Origin: Desulfobacteraceae bacterium
Lineage (GTDB): Bacteria; Desulfobacterota; Desulfobacteria; Desulfobacterales; Desulfosarcinaceae
Assembly (NCBI GenBank): GCA_013003715.1
Contig: JABDIN010000097.1
Location: 62,001 to 126,000, forward strand
DNA: 64,000 nucleotides
Reading direction: 5' to 3'
In this document: positions 1 through 8,444 of the stretch, piece by piece
Layout of the letters: every line of letters begins with the position of its first letter
Numbering within the stretch: position 1 is the first letter of the stretch
The notes under the pieces: generated by a model
Database searches by the model: none
What the model saw: the letters and a program-made list of their open reading frames with translations, nothing else
What the model was told of the DNA's origin: nothing
Position numbers and translations under genes: made by a program

Positions 1-96
1 ACCCACGTATGCGGCAAATGCCAGGTGCTCGTCCCCTGCAGCCTGAAGATACCCCGAAAATCCTCATCAACCGATAGAGTAAAATCACCCGAATGA
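1..96 (+). CDS. C-terminal tail of an Fe-S protein (partial)
   Basis: The first 31 codons are open in frame 1 and end with TGA at 94-96. The visible tail contains C-G-K-C-x5-C followed by a short basic end, like the ferredoxin-type tail of Fe-S aldo/keto reductases and related oxidoreductases. The stop overlaps the ATG of the next gene (ATGA at 93-96), so the two are probably co-transcribed and translationally coupled. The body of the gene lies outside the window. The aldo/keto reductase assignment is only a guess from the tail. Confidence 0.45.
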   Translation, partial: THVCGKCQVLVPCSLKIPRKSSSTDRVKSPE

Positions 97-1229
97 CCAA
101 ATTATCCGACGCCTTTGACATCAATGGGATGCATTTACGGAACCGGTTGGTTCTGCCGGCATTGACGACCAATTTTGCCACCACCGAAGGGGCGGTGACC
201 GGAGATATTCTCGACTTCTACCGCCTGCGGTCAAAGGATGTGGGGTTGGTGATTGTGGAGGCTGCCGCGGTGAAACAAAGCGGCCGGATCACCCCGCGAA
301 GCATGGGGGTTTGGTCCGATGACCAGGTGCCCGGCTTATCGGCCCTGGTGAGGGCGATCAAGGCGGAAGGCGCCGCCGCCGTGCTTCAAATCGCCCATGC
401 CGGGGCCCAAAGTGTTCCCGGGATCCACGGGCAGTGGGGGGCGACCCCTTCCGGCATCGCCTTCAATCCGGATGTAGACGCCGTTCCCATGAAAACAGCC
501 GACATCCGGCAAACGGTATCCGCGTTTGCCGAGGCGGCGGCGCGTGCCGCAGCTGCCGGTTTTGACGGCATCGAAATTCATGGGGCGCACTGGTACCTGG
601 TGAGTCAATTTTTATCTCCCGTCACCAACAAGAGAGATGATGCATACGGCGGCAATGCGCGAAACAGAGCCCGCATGGCCGTTGAGATCGTGACAGAAAT
701 CCGGAAAACACTCGGAAAAACCTATCCGGTTCTGTTTCGCCTCAATGCGGTTGAAAAAATAAACGGCGGACAGTCGGTTGAAGACGCGCTGACTGCGGCG
801 AAATTACTGGCCCGTGCCGGTGTGGATGCCATCGATGTGTCGCTCATCGCCCAGTGCAAATGGAGCGGGATCGACGGTCACTCCTATTTGACAGGGACCT
901 CTGTGTTGCCGATGGACGCACCCGCCGGTGCCAATGCGCCATTGGTGGCGGCATTCAAGGCGGCCATGGATACACCGGCCATCGGGGTTGGAAAGCTTGG
1001 GGACAACGCATCCGCATCCCACATGGTCGGTACCGGCCAGGCGGATCTGGCGGCCATTGGCCGTCAACTGATGGCGGACCCGGATGCCGGGGGCAAGATT
1101 ATCAACGGCCAACCGGATGACATCATCAGGTGCAAGGAGTGCCTGGCCTGCATGGAGCGTATCGGCCGCGGAAAACCGGTCATCTGTGCGGTAAATGATG
1201 ATTTAACCGGCAGGGCGGGAAAACCTTAG
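93..1229 (+). CDS. NADH:flavin oxidoreductase, old yellow enzyme family
   Basis: A 378-residue FMN-dependent TIM-barrel ene-reductase. Family hallmarks are seen: the N-terminal NRLVLPALTT-type strand, HGAH-x-YL-x-QFLSP near residue 165-175 followed by N-x-RxDxYGG, and a C-terminal cluster C-x2-C-x2-C-x11-C (CKECLAC...VICAVN) like the 4Fe-4S ligand set of 2,4-dienoyl-CoA reductase relatives. Those relatives continue for about 280 residues with FAD and NAD(P) domains. Here the protein stops straight after the last cysteine, so electrons must come from a partner, possibly the upstream Fe-S protein whose stop overlaps this start. The substrate (enoate, enone or enoyl-CoA) cannot be told from sequence. 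Confidence 0.85.
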   Translation: MTKLSDAFDINGMHLRNRLVLPALTTNFATTEGAVTGDILDFYRLRSKDVGLVIVEAAAVKQSGRITPRSMGVWSDDQVPGLSALVRAIKAEGAAAVLQIAHAGAQSVPGIHGQWGATPSGIAFNPDVDAVPMKTADIRQTVSAFAEAAARAAAAGFDGIEIHGAHWYLVSQFLSPVTNKRDDAYGGNARNRARMAVEIVTEIRKTLGKTYPVLFRLNAVEKINGGQSVEDALTAAKLLARAGVDAIDVSLIAQCKWSGIDGHSYLTGTSVLPMDAPAGANAPLVAAFKAAMDTPAIGVGKLGDNASASHMVGTGQADLAAIGRQLMADPDAGGKIINGQPDDIIRCKECLACMERIGRGKPVICAVNDDLTGRAGKP

Positions 1230-2752
1230 TCTTGAAACAGCCGGTTTTTGATTCGCCCGGCGGTCATCTTCATATATTGCATATTGACATCAACGACCAT
1301 GCGCCGATCGAAATTGGGATTGGTAACGCCGCCGAAAAAGGAAAGGTAGTGGACATGATCCGCAACAGAGACCGGACATCCCGGAACCCTGATGACCCTT
1401 TTTCGACGGTTCGCCATGCAGTTGGCGATGGTTTTCATGTTTTTGAGCAGCATGTCATTGGAGGGCGGGCGGTGGTTGTTCCGCTTTTTTTGTCTTCCGT
1501 ATGTGGATTTTATATGCACCGGCATACCATCAATTTTACCACGCCACCGGGTGCAGTCACCGACAAATAAAACGGTCTCATCCGGCGCCACATCCAATGG
1601 CCCCGCCACGTTGCCCACCACATACCGGATTTTTCCCATCCGGTGAAGCACATCCGGAGAATACGCCTTTAAAATATGAACCGCCTCCTGAAGTGCACCG
1701 GGGCATCCCCCCCAGCAATAATCCGGTGAATATTTTTCCGGAAATGTACCCACCGTGCATTGGAGGTTGGCGTTGGAACCGAAGCTGTGATCTATATGCT
1801 TGAGATAAAACTCAAACGTCCTGTTTTTTTCCTGAATTTCAGATAACGGAAAATCACCTTCAACGGCAATATCAGCCAGATCGATGGGACCGATTCCCCG
1901 CTCAGAGGCGAACCGGATATGGGGGATCTCCACCGGGTCCACATTGACCATGTGACACCCCACCGCATCCACCGCGCAGGCATTGGTGCCCATGACAATC
2001 GCTCCCATGGGAAAGGGAGTCGGGGTCAACATCATCCGCTGCCCGGCGGAGATGGCGTCAATGGCAATAAATTTAGGTTGAATGACCTGCTGCAAGTCGG
2101 CAATTTTATGTTCCAGAAACTGGTTGTGATCGATCAAGCGATACCGGTCATCCTGAATACCGATGTAATTTTTCAATCCGAGGGTTAGGCGGGTCCACGG
2201 ATGGGCTTTGAACTTGGGAAGATTGATAAAAAATTCACAATCGGCCACGGGTTTGGGGACCATGACATGATCCCGGTGGGTCATCATCTGCCGCGAGACA
2301 GCAACGGGAACTTGAGCTGTCTCCTCAAAATAGTAGGTTTTCACACGATGCCGCCGCAATACCGGTCCGTATCCGGCATGTTTGAATGCGAACCGGGTCG
2401 GGATGGTAATACCGCAGCGTTCACCCACCGCCAGCTCGGTGATCAATCTGGATGTCGGCCCGGATATCGGCCCGGATATCGGCCCGGATGTCGAACCGGA
2501 TGTCGAACCGGATACCAGGCCGGATATGGCGTTGATGGCCATGATCACCCCTTCCAGAAACTCCTTCCGGGTGAATGCGTGGGGGAACAACCGGGGATGC
2601 GCGATGACCGTATTGGGTTTGATCAGGACCCTGCCTTGGGGTCGGACATCGAGATGGCGCATGCCATCTGAAACGATTCGGGATATGAGATCGGCATCAT
2701 AATCATCGCACCGCATTATGATCACGCGGGCTTTTTTCGTCATACCTTCCAT
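1226..2752 (-). CDS. DUF362 family protein with Ser-Gly repeat insertion
   Basis: A 508-residue protein of the DUF362 type. The first half has the family core (LIKPNTV near residue 45, NLPKFKAH near 205, TLGLKNYIG, and a DAISAGQ-type segment). The second half carries a conserved cysteine-containing region (CTVGT, CWGGCPGALQEA, GDCTRW, VPGCPV), suggesting a metal or Fe-S site. Around residues 78-100 the family fold is interrupted by a perfect-period S-G-x-x tract encoded by a 12-bp tandem repeat (2451-2522), probably a surface loop of variable length. The gene is convergent with the upstream reductase, and the last 4 bp overlap. The function of the family is not established. An alternative start lies three codons downstream. 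Confidence 0.75.
   Translation of the reverse strand: MEGMTKKARVIIMRCDDYDADLISRIVSDGMRHLDVRPQGRVLIKPNTVIAHPRLFPHAFTRKEFLEGVIMAINAISGLVSGSTSGSTSGPISGPISGPTSRLITELAVGERCGITIPTRFAFKHAGYGPVLRRHRVKTYYFEETAQVPVAVSRQMMTHRDHVMVPKPVADCEFFINLPKFKAHPWTRLTLGLKNYIGIQDDRYRLIDHNQFLEHKIADLQQVIQPKFIAIDAISAGQRMMLTPTPFPMGAIVMGTNACAVDAVGCHMVNVDPVEIPHIRFASERGIGPIDLADIAVEGDFPLSEIQEKNRTFEFYLKHIDHSFGSNANLQCTVGTFPEKYSPDYCWGGCPGALQEAVHILKAYSPDVLHRMGKIRYVVGNVAGPLDVAPDETVLFVGDCTRWRGKIDGMPVHIKSTYGRQKKRNNHRPPSNDMLLKNMKTIANCMANRRKRVIRVPGCPVSVADHVHYLSFFGGVTNPNFDRRMVVDVNMQYMKMTAGRIKNRLFQD
2451..2522. repeat. 12-bp tandem repeat (six units) inside a coding region
   Basis: Six consecutive 12-bp units of the form GATRTCGRMCCG can be read from 2451 (2451, 2463, 2475, 2487, 2499, 2511), with units 2-3 identical and units 4-5 identical. 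The period is a multiple of three, so changes in copy number keep the DUF362 reading frame. On the coding (minus) strand each unit gives Ser-Gly-Ser-Thr or Ser-Gly-Pro-Ile. Confidence 0.9.
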
Positions 2753-2928
2753 CCTGTGGCTATAGACGCCGTACCCGACGCCCGGTGTGTTGCCGCCGGA
2801 TCAATCTTCCGGCCTTTGGGTGAGAGCTTCACCCCATGCTACCATGAATTTCATGTATTTGTCACATCAGGTTATGAATCCCATCTATATAAAAATATTA
2901 AATGTATCGATGATCAACACATTGAACA

Positions 2929-2957
2929 TTGACAAAGTCGATTCACATAGTTAAATT
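2929..2957 (+). promoter_or_regulatory. Sigma-70-type promoter of the HesB-like selenoprotein gene
   Basis: A perfect TTGACA at 2929-2934 is followed by a 17-nt spacer and TAAATT at 2952-2957. This would start transcription near 2964, about 25 nt before the ATG at 2989. It is a prediction from consensus match and position. Confidence 0.55.
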
Positions 2958-2988
2958 CTGGGTCGATTCTAATTTTAAGGAGGGCGCT

Positions 2989-3312
2989 ATGCTTGAAGTG
3001 ACCGAGGCCGCCACCAAACAGATTGGCGAGTATTTCAAAGACAAAGAGATCCAACCGATTCGGATCTTCCTCAACGAGGGTGGGTGAGGCGGACCTGGCT
3101 TGGCCATGGCTCTGGATGAGCCAAAAGACACTGACGATGTGTTTGAAGTAGATGGATTTAAATATGTCATTGAAAAAGAATTCATCGAAAAAGTTCAGCC
3201 TATAAAGGTGGACTACCATATGTATGGATTCAAATTGGATTGTGGTGTGGAATTCAGTGCGCCTGAGGGTAATGCCTGCGGCGGCTGCAGTTCCTCCGGC
3301 AACTGCGGTTGA
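2989..3312 (+). CDS. HesB/IscA-like selenoprotein (Sec33)
   Basis: A 107-residue A-type iron-sulfur carrier-like protein. The ATG is preceded by a strong AAGGAGGG ribosome site. The frame contains TGA at 3085-3087 (codon 33) in the context NEGG-U-GGPGLAMALDE, where family members have cysteine (typically SGGC-x-GP-x-LGLAL). It then stays open, with clear family similarity, to TGA at 3310-3312. The C terminus holds further cysteines (DCGVEF, ACGGC, NCG). HesB-like proteins are a known bacterial selenoprotein family, common in Deltaproteobacteria. A stem-loop suited to a SECIS follows the UGA. Without recoding, this gene would be missed or called as a 70-residue fragment starting downstream. 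It stands alone between its own promoter and a strong terminator. The role is presumably Fe-S or redox handling; the exact client is unknown. Confidence 0.85.
3085..3123 (+). promoter_or_regulatory. Sec codon and putative bacterial SECIS of the HesB-like gene
   Basis: UGA at 3085-3087 is followed after 19 nt by the stem UGGCUC (3107-3112) and GAGCCA (3118-3123), six Watson-Crick pairs, closing a five-base loop UGGAU. The GG in the apical loop and the distance of about 26 nt from UGA to loop fit the requirements of bacterial SelB-dependent SECIS elements. The loop resembles that found in the mvhD gene of this window. Confidence 0.7.
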
Positions 3313-3366
3313 AGGGGAAAAGCCGCACACAAAACAGTTCTGCACAATTTGAGCGGTAAAAACAAC

Positions 3367-3400
3367 AAAAAAGGCGGCATCCCGGGATGTTGCCTTTTTT
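3367..3400 (+). terminator. Rho-independent terminator after the HesB-like gene
   Basis: A nearly perfect hairpin pairs AAAAAAGGCGGCAUCC with GGAUGUUGCCUUUUUU around a CG core, with two G-U pairs. It ends in six T residues, 55 nt after the stop codon. The A/T ends make it potentially bidirectional. Confidence 0.85.
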
Positions 3401-3433
3401 ATTGGACCGCGGACAAGGTATTGAGGTGAAAAT

Positions 3434-4351
3434 ATGAATATCCTCATCACCGGCGGTTCCGGTTTTGTAGGGACCTATCTGACAAGGCAATTCCTGCGAC
3501 ACGGCTATCAGGTCACCGCCATCGGCAGCCGCAGATCCGTGGATATGCCCTTGAGCGATGACTTTTCCTACGTGTCCGCGGATACCACCACGGACGGTCC
3601 CTGGCAGGGCGAGGTGGCCAAGGCTGACGTTATCATCAATCTCACCGGTAAATCCATTTTCGGCAGATGGAACGACGCTTTTAAAAAACAATTGTACGAC
3701 AGCCGGATTCTAAGCACCCGGCACATTGTCAACGCCCTTCCGGAGAAGTCCGCCCAATTGTTGATCAGTGCCTCGGCCATCGGGTACTATGGAGATTGTG
3801 CGGACCGAACCATCACGGAAGAGACATCGGCCGGTGATGATTTTCTCGCGCGGCTTAGCGTGGAGTGGGAAAATAGCGCCCTGAACGCTAAAACCAAAGG
3901 TGCACGGGTGGTGATACCACGATTGGGCATTGTATTGGGAAAAAACGGTGGTGCCGTGGCCCAGATGGTTCCGACCTTCAAAAAATACCTCGGCGGTCCC
4001 ATCGGCCATGGCCGGCAATGGTTCTCCTGGATACATATGGAGGATCTGGGGTCGGCCATGGACTTTATCATCACACACCGGGAGATCACCGGACCGGTGA
4101 ACCTGAGTGCCCCCGGTCCGGTAAGAAACCGGGATTTTGTAAAAGCGCTCGGACATGTGTTGAAACGGCCGGCATCGATACCGGCACCGACATTCATGCT
4201 TCGTCTGGCATTGGGAGAGTTTGCCGATACCTTATTGATCAGCCAAAAAATGTTACCACAGGCTCTGCAAAAGGCCGGCTTTGTTTTTCAGTATCCGGAG
4301 GTGGCAAAAGCCCTTGACAACCTCCTCCGAACCGATCTGGCCGAAACATAG
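3434..4351 (+). CDS. TIGR01777-type NAD-dependent epimerase (SDR39U1/YfcH)
   Basis: A 305-residue extended short-chain dehydrogenase. The N-terminal nucleotide-binding motif is GGSGFVGTYL (residues 7-16), followed by INLTGKSIFGRW and SASAIGYYGD, which are diagnostic of the SDR39U1/YfcH group, and then RLGIVLGKNGGA and FSWIHMEDLGSAM. Length matches the family (about 295-305). The substrate of this family is unknown despite the epimerase label; it is predicted to be cytosolic and NADP(H)-binding. The ATG follows GAGGTGAAA. It stands between the HesB-gene terminator and a nitroreductase on the same strand. Confidence 0.85.
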   Translation: MNILITGGSGFVGTYLTRQFLRHGYQVTAIGSRRSVDMPLSDDFSYVSADTTTDGPWQGEVAKADVIINLTGKSIFGRWNDAFKKQLYDSRILSTRHIVNALPEKSAQLLISASAIGYYGDCADRTITEETSAGDDFLARLSVEWENSALNAKTKGARVVIPRLGIVLGKNGGAVAQMVPTFKKYLGGPIGHGRQWFSWIHMEDLGSAMDFIITHREITGPVNLSAPGPVRNRDFVKALGHVLKRPASIPAPTFMLRLALGEFADTLLISQKMLPQALQKAGFVFQYPEVAKALDNLLRTDLAET

Positions 4352-4444
4352 ACCGGCTGGCCGTCTTGATCCGAATATCCGGAACACCATATTTTTTTCA
4401 CCATTCAAACCAAACGCTCACTGAATAAACGAGGGAGAACTGCA

Positions 4445-4987
4445 ATGGAATTCATGGAGATCGTCAAAACAAGAAGAAGCATTCGCAAGTATCTGGACAA
4501 GGATGTATCCGATGAAGCCGTAAACCAGGTATTGGCGTCGGTGCAATGGTCGCCGTCCTGGGCAAACACCCAGTGCTGGGAGATAGTGGTGGTTCGAGAC
4601 CCTGCAATGAAAAAAAAGCTGCAGGCATCGCTGCCGCCCAAGGGGAATCCCGCATTCAAGGCCATGGTGACGGCCCCGGTGGTCCTGCTGGTGTGCGGCA
4701 AAAAGCAGACTTCCGGATACTATAAACGTGACGCGGCCACCAAGTTCGGAGATTGGATCATGTTTGATCTCGGCATCGCCACCCAAAGTATCTGCCTGAC
4801 CGCTCACAGCATGGGGCTCGGTACCGTGGTTGTCGGGCTTTTTGACCATGACAAGGCCGGTGAAGCCGCCGGCGTGCCCGACGGCATCGAGCTGGTGGCT
4901 ATGATACCAATGGGGTATCCGGAAAAATCCGGCTCTCCGCCGAGTCGGAAATCCATTGAAGAATTCAGACATGACGACCGGTTTTGA
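4445..4987 (+). CDS. Nitroreductase family protein
   Basis: A 180-residue FMN-binding nitroreductase-fold oxidoreductase. The N-terminal FMN phosphate-binding RRSIRKY (residues 11-17) and SPSWANTQCWE (residues 37-47) are typical of the single-domain anaerobe subfamily. MGLGTVVVGL (about 120-129) and the final RKSIEEF are also conserved features. It probably forms a cytosolic homodimer reducing nitro-, quinone- or enone-type substrates with NAD(P)H. The start has a GGGAGAAC ribosome site. It lies 47 bp upstream of the SagB-like gene, which contains two domains of the same fold; they may act together or share flavin chemistry. Confidence 0.85.
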   Translation: MEFMEIVKTRRSIRKYLDKDVSDEAVNQVLASVQWSPSWANTQCWEIVVVRDPAMKKKLQASLPPKGNPAFKAMVTAPVVLLVCGKKQTSGYYKRDAATKFGDWIMFDLGIATQSICLTAHSMGLGTVVVGLFDHDKAGEAAGVPDGIELVAMIPMGYPEKSGSPPSRKSIEEFRHDDRF

Positions 4988-5033
4988 CGGCTGCAAATAT
5001 TCCGCCGAATCCGGATGAAAAGTGTGGGAAACC

Positions 5034-6671
5034 ATGGCATCCGATGTTCTGCAAAAAATAATTCATTATCATGAAGCCACAAAGCATCATCGGAACCGGT
5101 ATGCCCGGTCCGCAGGATATCTGGATTGGGACAACCAACCCCATCCATTCCGGTTTTACCACCAGTGCCCCATGATCAGGCTGCCGTTTTTGGACCCGGA
5201 TCCGTCCCTGCCATATGATGATATGTATGCGCCGGTCGGCAACTCCGGCAATGCGTCGCTCACCGGAGACGCCATAGCCGGGTTTCTGGAATTGTCCCTG
5301 GGGTTGTCGGCCTGGAAATCCCAGGGAGCGGCCAAATGGGCGTTGCGGATGAATCCCTCCAGCGGGAATCTCCATCCCACGGAGGCACATGTCATACTCC
5401 CCGGCACCGATGTTTTCGAAGCCGGTATCTATCACTATTCCCCTTATTACCATGCGCTCGAACAACGTGCGGCAATTCCTAACGGTTTTTGGGACCAGTC
5501 ATACGAGGTGTTCGGCAGCCATGGGTTCTTCATCGGATTGACCACTGTTTTCTGGAGAGAATCCTGGAAATATGGTGAACGCGCCTATCGGTATTGCAAC
5601 CTGGATACCGGCCATGCGCTGGCCGCCCTGGCATTCAGCGCCGCCTTGTTCGGCTGGCATCTCAATGTGCTGGACCACCTTTCCGATGATGAGGTGGCGA
5701 TGATGCTGGGGTTGAATAAGGTCGTCTGGCGACATGGAGAGGGGGAGCATCCCGACCTGATCTGTTTTGTATCGCCGGATCACACCGGTGTCCATAATAT
5801 GGAATCCTTATCCGAAATGATTACGGCGGTATCCACCCAACCCTTTTCTGGCATGCCCAACCAACTGAGCGGATCGCTGGTCCATTGGGAAATCATTGAG
5901 GATACCGCCATGGCCGCCCGCAAACCTGACACCCCCCGCAGAATCGGCGCATTGCCTGCGGCGTTACCCAGTCCGGCGTCGAAGACCACCAAAATTGCGG
6001 CGGCCATCATACGGCAACGCAGAAGCGCCGTGAGCTATGACAATCGTGCCATTTTCCCCCAGGACCGGTTTTACAGCCTCCTGAACCGGACACTGCCGTC
6101 GGCCGGGGGGGCACCGTTTGGTGGTGTTTCCACAGGTACCGCCATCAACCTCCTGATGTTTATTCATCTTGTCGAGGGGCTGGACCAGGGGTTGTACTAT
6201 TTTTTGAGAGACAAAGAGGTACTCGATGGCCTCCGGAAGGCCTGTACACCATCATTTCTATGGAAATCCATGTCCGATGATCTTCCGCTCTATCTGCTGA
6301 AAAAAGGCGATATGACGGATACGGCAGCCGATATCAGCTGCAATCAGGATATTGCCGGCATGAGCTGTTTTTCAATGGGTATGATCGCCGACTTCAGCCG
6401 CATCCTGGAAGGGGCGCCATACCGTTACCGGCACCTGTTCCGGGAGGCGGGTATGGTCGGCCAGGTATTGTACCTGGAGGCGGAAGCCCACGGATTCCGG
6501 GGTACGGGGATCGGTTGTTTTTTTGATGACGAGGTCCACCGGCTCATGGGGCTGCCGGATAAGGGATATCAAAGCCTCTACCACTTCACCATTGGCAGAC
6601 CCGTGGCGGATAACCGGCTGAAAACACTAGCACCTTATCATCATCTGCAGAATGGTGCACCGGAAAAATGA
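5034..6671 (+). CDS. SagB/ThcOx-type double nitroreductase
   Basis: A 545-residue protein with two nitroreductase-fold halves. The first (about 60-240) has MNPSSGNLHPTEAHVI, the signature of SagB-like dehydrogenases, and NLDTGHALAALAFSA. The second (about 320-540) has RRSAVSYDN, LPSAGGAPFGGVST and EAEAHGFRGTGIGCFFDD. SagB relatives oxidise azolines in peptide natural products, but stand-alone copies in anaerobes have no known substrate. No precursor peptide or cyclodehydratase was seen nearby. ATG at 5034 is preferred; a GTG at 5022 in the same frame is possible. Confidence 0.8.
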   Translation: MASDVLQKIIHYHEATKHHRNRYARSAGYLDWDNQPHPFRFYHQCPMIRLPFLDPDPSLPYDDMYAPVGNSGNASLTGDAIAGFLELSLGLSAWKSQGAAKWALRMNPSSGNLHPTEAHVILPGTDVFEAGIYHYSPYYHALEQRAAIPNGFWDQSYEVFGSHGFFIGLTTVFWRESWKYGERAYRYCNLDTGHALAALAFSAALFGWHLNVLDHLSDDEVAMMLGLNKVVWRHGEGEHPDLICFVSPDHTGVHNMESLSEMITAVSTQPFSGMPNQLSGSLVHWEIIEDTAMAARKPDTPRRIGALPAALPSPASKTTKIAAAIIRQRRSAVSYDNRAIFPQDRFYSLLNRTLPSAGGAPFGGVSTGTAINLLMFIHLVEGLDQGLYYFLRDKEVLDGLRKACTPSFLWKSMSDDLPLYLLKKGDMTDTAADISCNQDIAGMSCFSMGMIADFSRILEGAPYRYRHLFREAGMVGQVLYLEAEAHGFRGTGIGCFFDDEVHRLMGLPDKGYQSLYHFTIGRPVADNRLKTLAPYHHLQNGAPEK

Positions 6672-6758
6672 GTTAACAGGCCGCTGATCTCCGACATGCC
6701 GTTTTTCCCGGAAAAACGCGGGATATCCGCCCCCACCTCAAACGGCAACCAACCGCGG

Positions 6759-8222
6759 CTACTTCACCTTTGGCCGGATCACCACATCGATCCGGCGATT
6801 AATAGCGCGCCCCTCGGCGGTGGCGTTGGATGCCAGGGGTTTTTCCGAGCCGTACCCCACAGCGGCGATATGGTCCAGGGGAAGTGTCTGATTGGCCACC
6901 AGGTATTTTCGAACCGAATCCGCCCGCTGCTGACTCAGATACTCATTGATGACCTCCGACCCCGTGCTGTCCGTATGGCCTTCGATGACCACCTGGGGCT
7001 GACCGAATGTACGAATGGCCAGTTGCACTTTACTCAACAACCCATAATTTTCAGGCATGATGATATCCTGCCCCACGGGGAACTGGATGGCTTTCAGACG
7101 AATGACAAGCTGGTTTTTCTGTTTATAGACGTCGGCCTCACTTCGGGTGAACATCCCCTGGACCTTGTTAAACAGCTCATTGAAACGTTTTTCGGATGAC
7201 AGTCTCGCTTTGTCCGCCAGCTCCTCCTTTGACCGCTTCTCAAGAAACGCAATCCGTTTATATAAGGTATCCAGCTGGGCTTCCTGGCTTTTGGCCTTAT
7301 TGATCATAAATGTATGGTCATCCTGCAATGACTGTATTGAGCCGAGGATGTTGTCAAGCTGCACACTGAATGTCTGGTCCCGCATATCCCGTGCGGACAA
7401 TTGGCTTGTGGTTTTATACAAAAGACTCTCCATCCAGAGGGCTATTTTTTCGGTGGGCATCTCTTTGATTTTGACACTCTGGGCGGCGATGGTGTTTAAG
7501 CGCCTGGCGGCAAACAGGGCATCATCCGCCTTTTTTTTCATGGTTTCCTTCTCATAGGGATTTTTACTGATAAAGTCATCGGTATCCTTCATGAGGGTCA
7601 CGGCATGCAGATAAGATTCGGGAGCGATATCCCTGAGATCATTTTTTTCGGCGGCCGCCATCAACTTGCGGACCTCTCCGATGGTTTCTTTTTTGATGGC
7701 CCGTATTTCTAAACTGCGATAAGATTCCCCGACGGCCTTACTGTTTCTCCGGGCATAGCCGATGTCATCCTTTTCAACAGCTTCAGTAAGTTTCAGAAAA
7801 TTTCTTTCCACCCGTGTATAATCTTCACCCAAATTCGCGGCACCGGCATCCCGTGCCATCAACCGGCGTTTGATGACATCTGAAAGAACGGAATTTGTCT
7901 TAACGGAGATGTCGCGTGCCTGTTGAAGGCTGGCTTGTGATTCCGACACTTTCTGTTGAATCATGGAAAGGGCATCCCCGCTTTCCAATCCTTTCTTGGC
8001 CGCCGCAAAGGCCCGCTCCGCCTTGGAAAACCAGCGGGGTGAGAGCAAATTTATGTGATCCATCCGTGCTTTGGCGATCATGGTCCCCATCTCCTGGACG
8101 GCCTGGGCCGGATTGCCCAGATCCTTATCCACCGGGGCCACGGGTATTGCTGAACAGGAAACGAAAAACAGCAGCAGGGGTAGAAGCCATAATTTTACCA
8201 TACGCAATTTATCGTTTTTCAT
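6759..8222 (-). CDS. OmpA-family lipoprotein with long helical region
   Basis: A 487-residue exported protein. The N terminus is a lipoprotein signal (KLWLLPLLLFFVSC, cleavage before Cys23). Residues about 45-360 are Lys/Glu/Ala-rich and predicted helical, probably a long coiled segment. The C-terminal 115 residues form an OmpA-like peptidoglycan-binding domain: VVIEGHTDSTGS, LSQQRADSVRKYL, VGYGSEKPLASN and AINRRIDVVI. It should tether the outer (or inner) membrane lipid to the cell wall. The ATG is preceded by AAAGGAGAT. It is transcribed alone; a terminator-like hairpin separates it from the upstream kinase gene. Confidence 0.85.
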   Translation of the reverse strand: MKNDKLRMVKLWLLPLLLFFVSCSAIPVAPVDKDLGNPAQAVQEMGTMIAKARMDHINLLSPRWFSKAERAFAAAKKGLESGDALSMIQQKVSESQASLQQARDISVKTNSVLSDVIKRRLMARDAGAANLGEDYTRVERNFLKLTEAVEKDDIGYARRNSKAVGESYRSLEIRAIKKETIGEVRKLMAAAEKNDLRDIAPESYLHAVTLMKDTDDFISKNPYEKETMKKKADDALFAARRLNTIAAQSVKIKEMPTEKIALWMESLLYKTTSQLSARDMRDQTFSVQLDNILGSIQSLQDDHTFMINKAKSQEAQLDTLYKRIAFLEKRSKEELADKARLSSEKRFNELFNKVQGMFTRSEADVYKQKNQLVIRLKAIQFPVGQDIIMPENYGLLSKVQLAIRTFGQPQVVIEGHTDSTGSEVINEYLSQQRADSVRKYLVANQTLPLDHIAAVGYGSEKPLASNATAEGRAINRRIDVVIRPKVK

Positions 8223-8302
8223 GCGTCATCTCCTTTCGGGTTGATTATAGCTATACAATATCTAAAAGTCTGGAATAAAAGTCAATCGATTAACCCTAAA
8301 TT

Positions 8303-8334
8303 AAAAATGGGACCTGGTGGAAGGTTCCACCAGG
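8303..8334 (-). terminator. Terminator between the kinase gene and the OmpA lipoprotein gene
   Basis: Read on the minus strand, CCTGGTGG and CCACCAGG pair as an eight-base stem around a six-base core that can pair further. TCCC and a run of five T residues follow. It lies 110 nt downstream of the kinase stop. Confidence 0.65.
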
Positions 8335-8444
8335 GATGCAGTGTATATGGCCGGAAGTAAATTATGCACGGACAAAGGCGGGTGGCCGGCAACCATACGC
8401 ATGACACCGGATTTTCATTCTCGTAGAACACTGGAAATCGATGA

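Noticed and set aside
2914-3450. A 178-codon minus-strand frame over the HesB-like gene
   Set aside because: It is antisense to a gene with ribosome site, promoter, terminator and clear family similarity once UGA is read as Sec.
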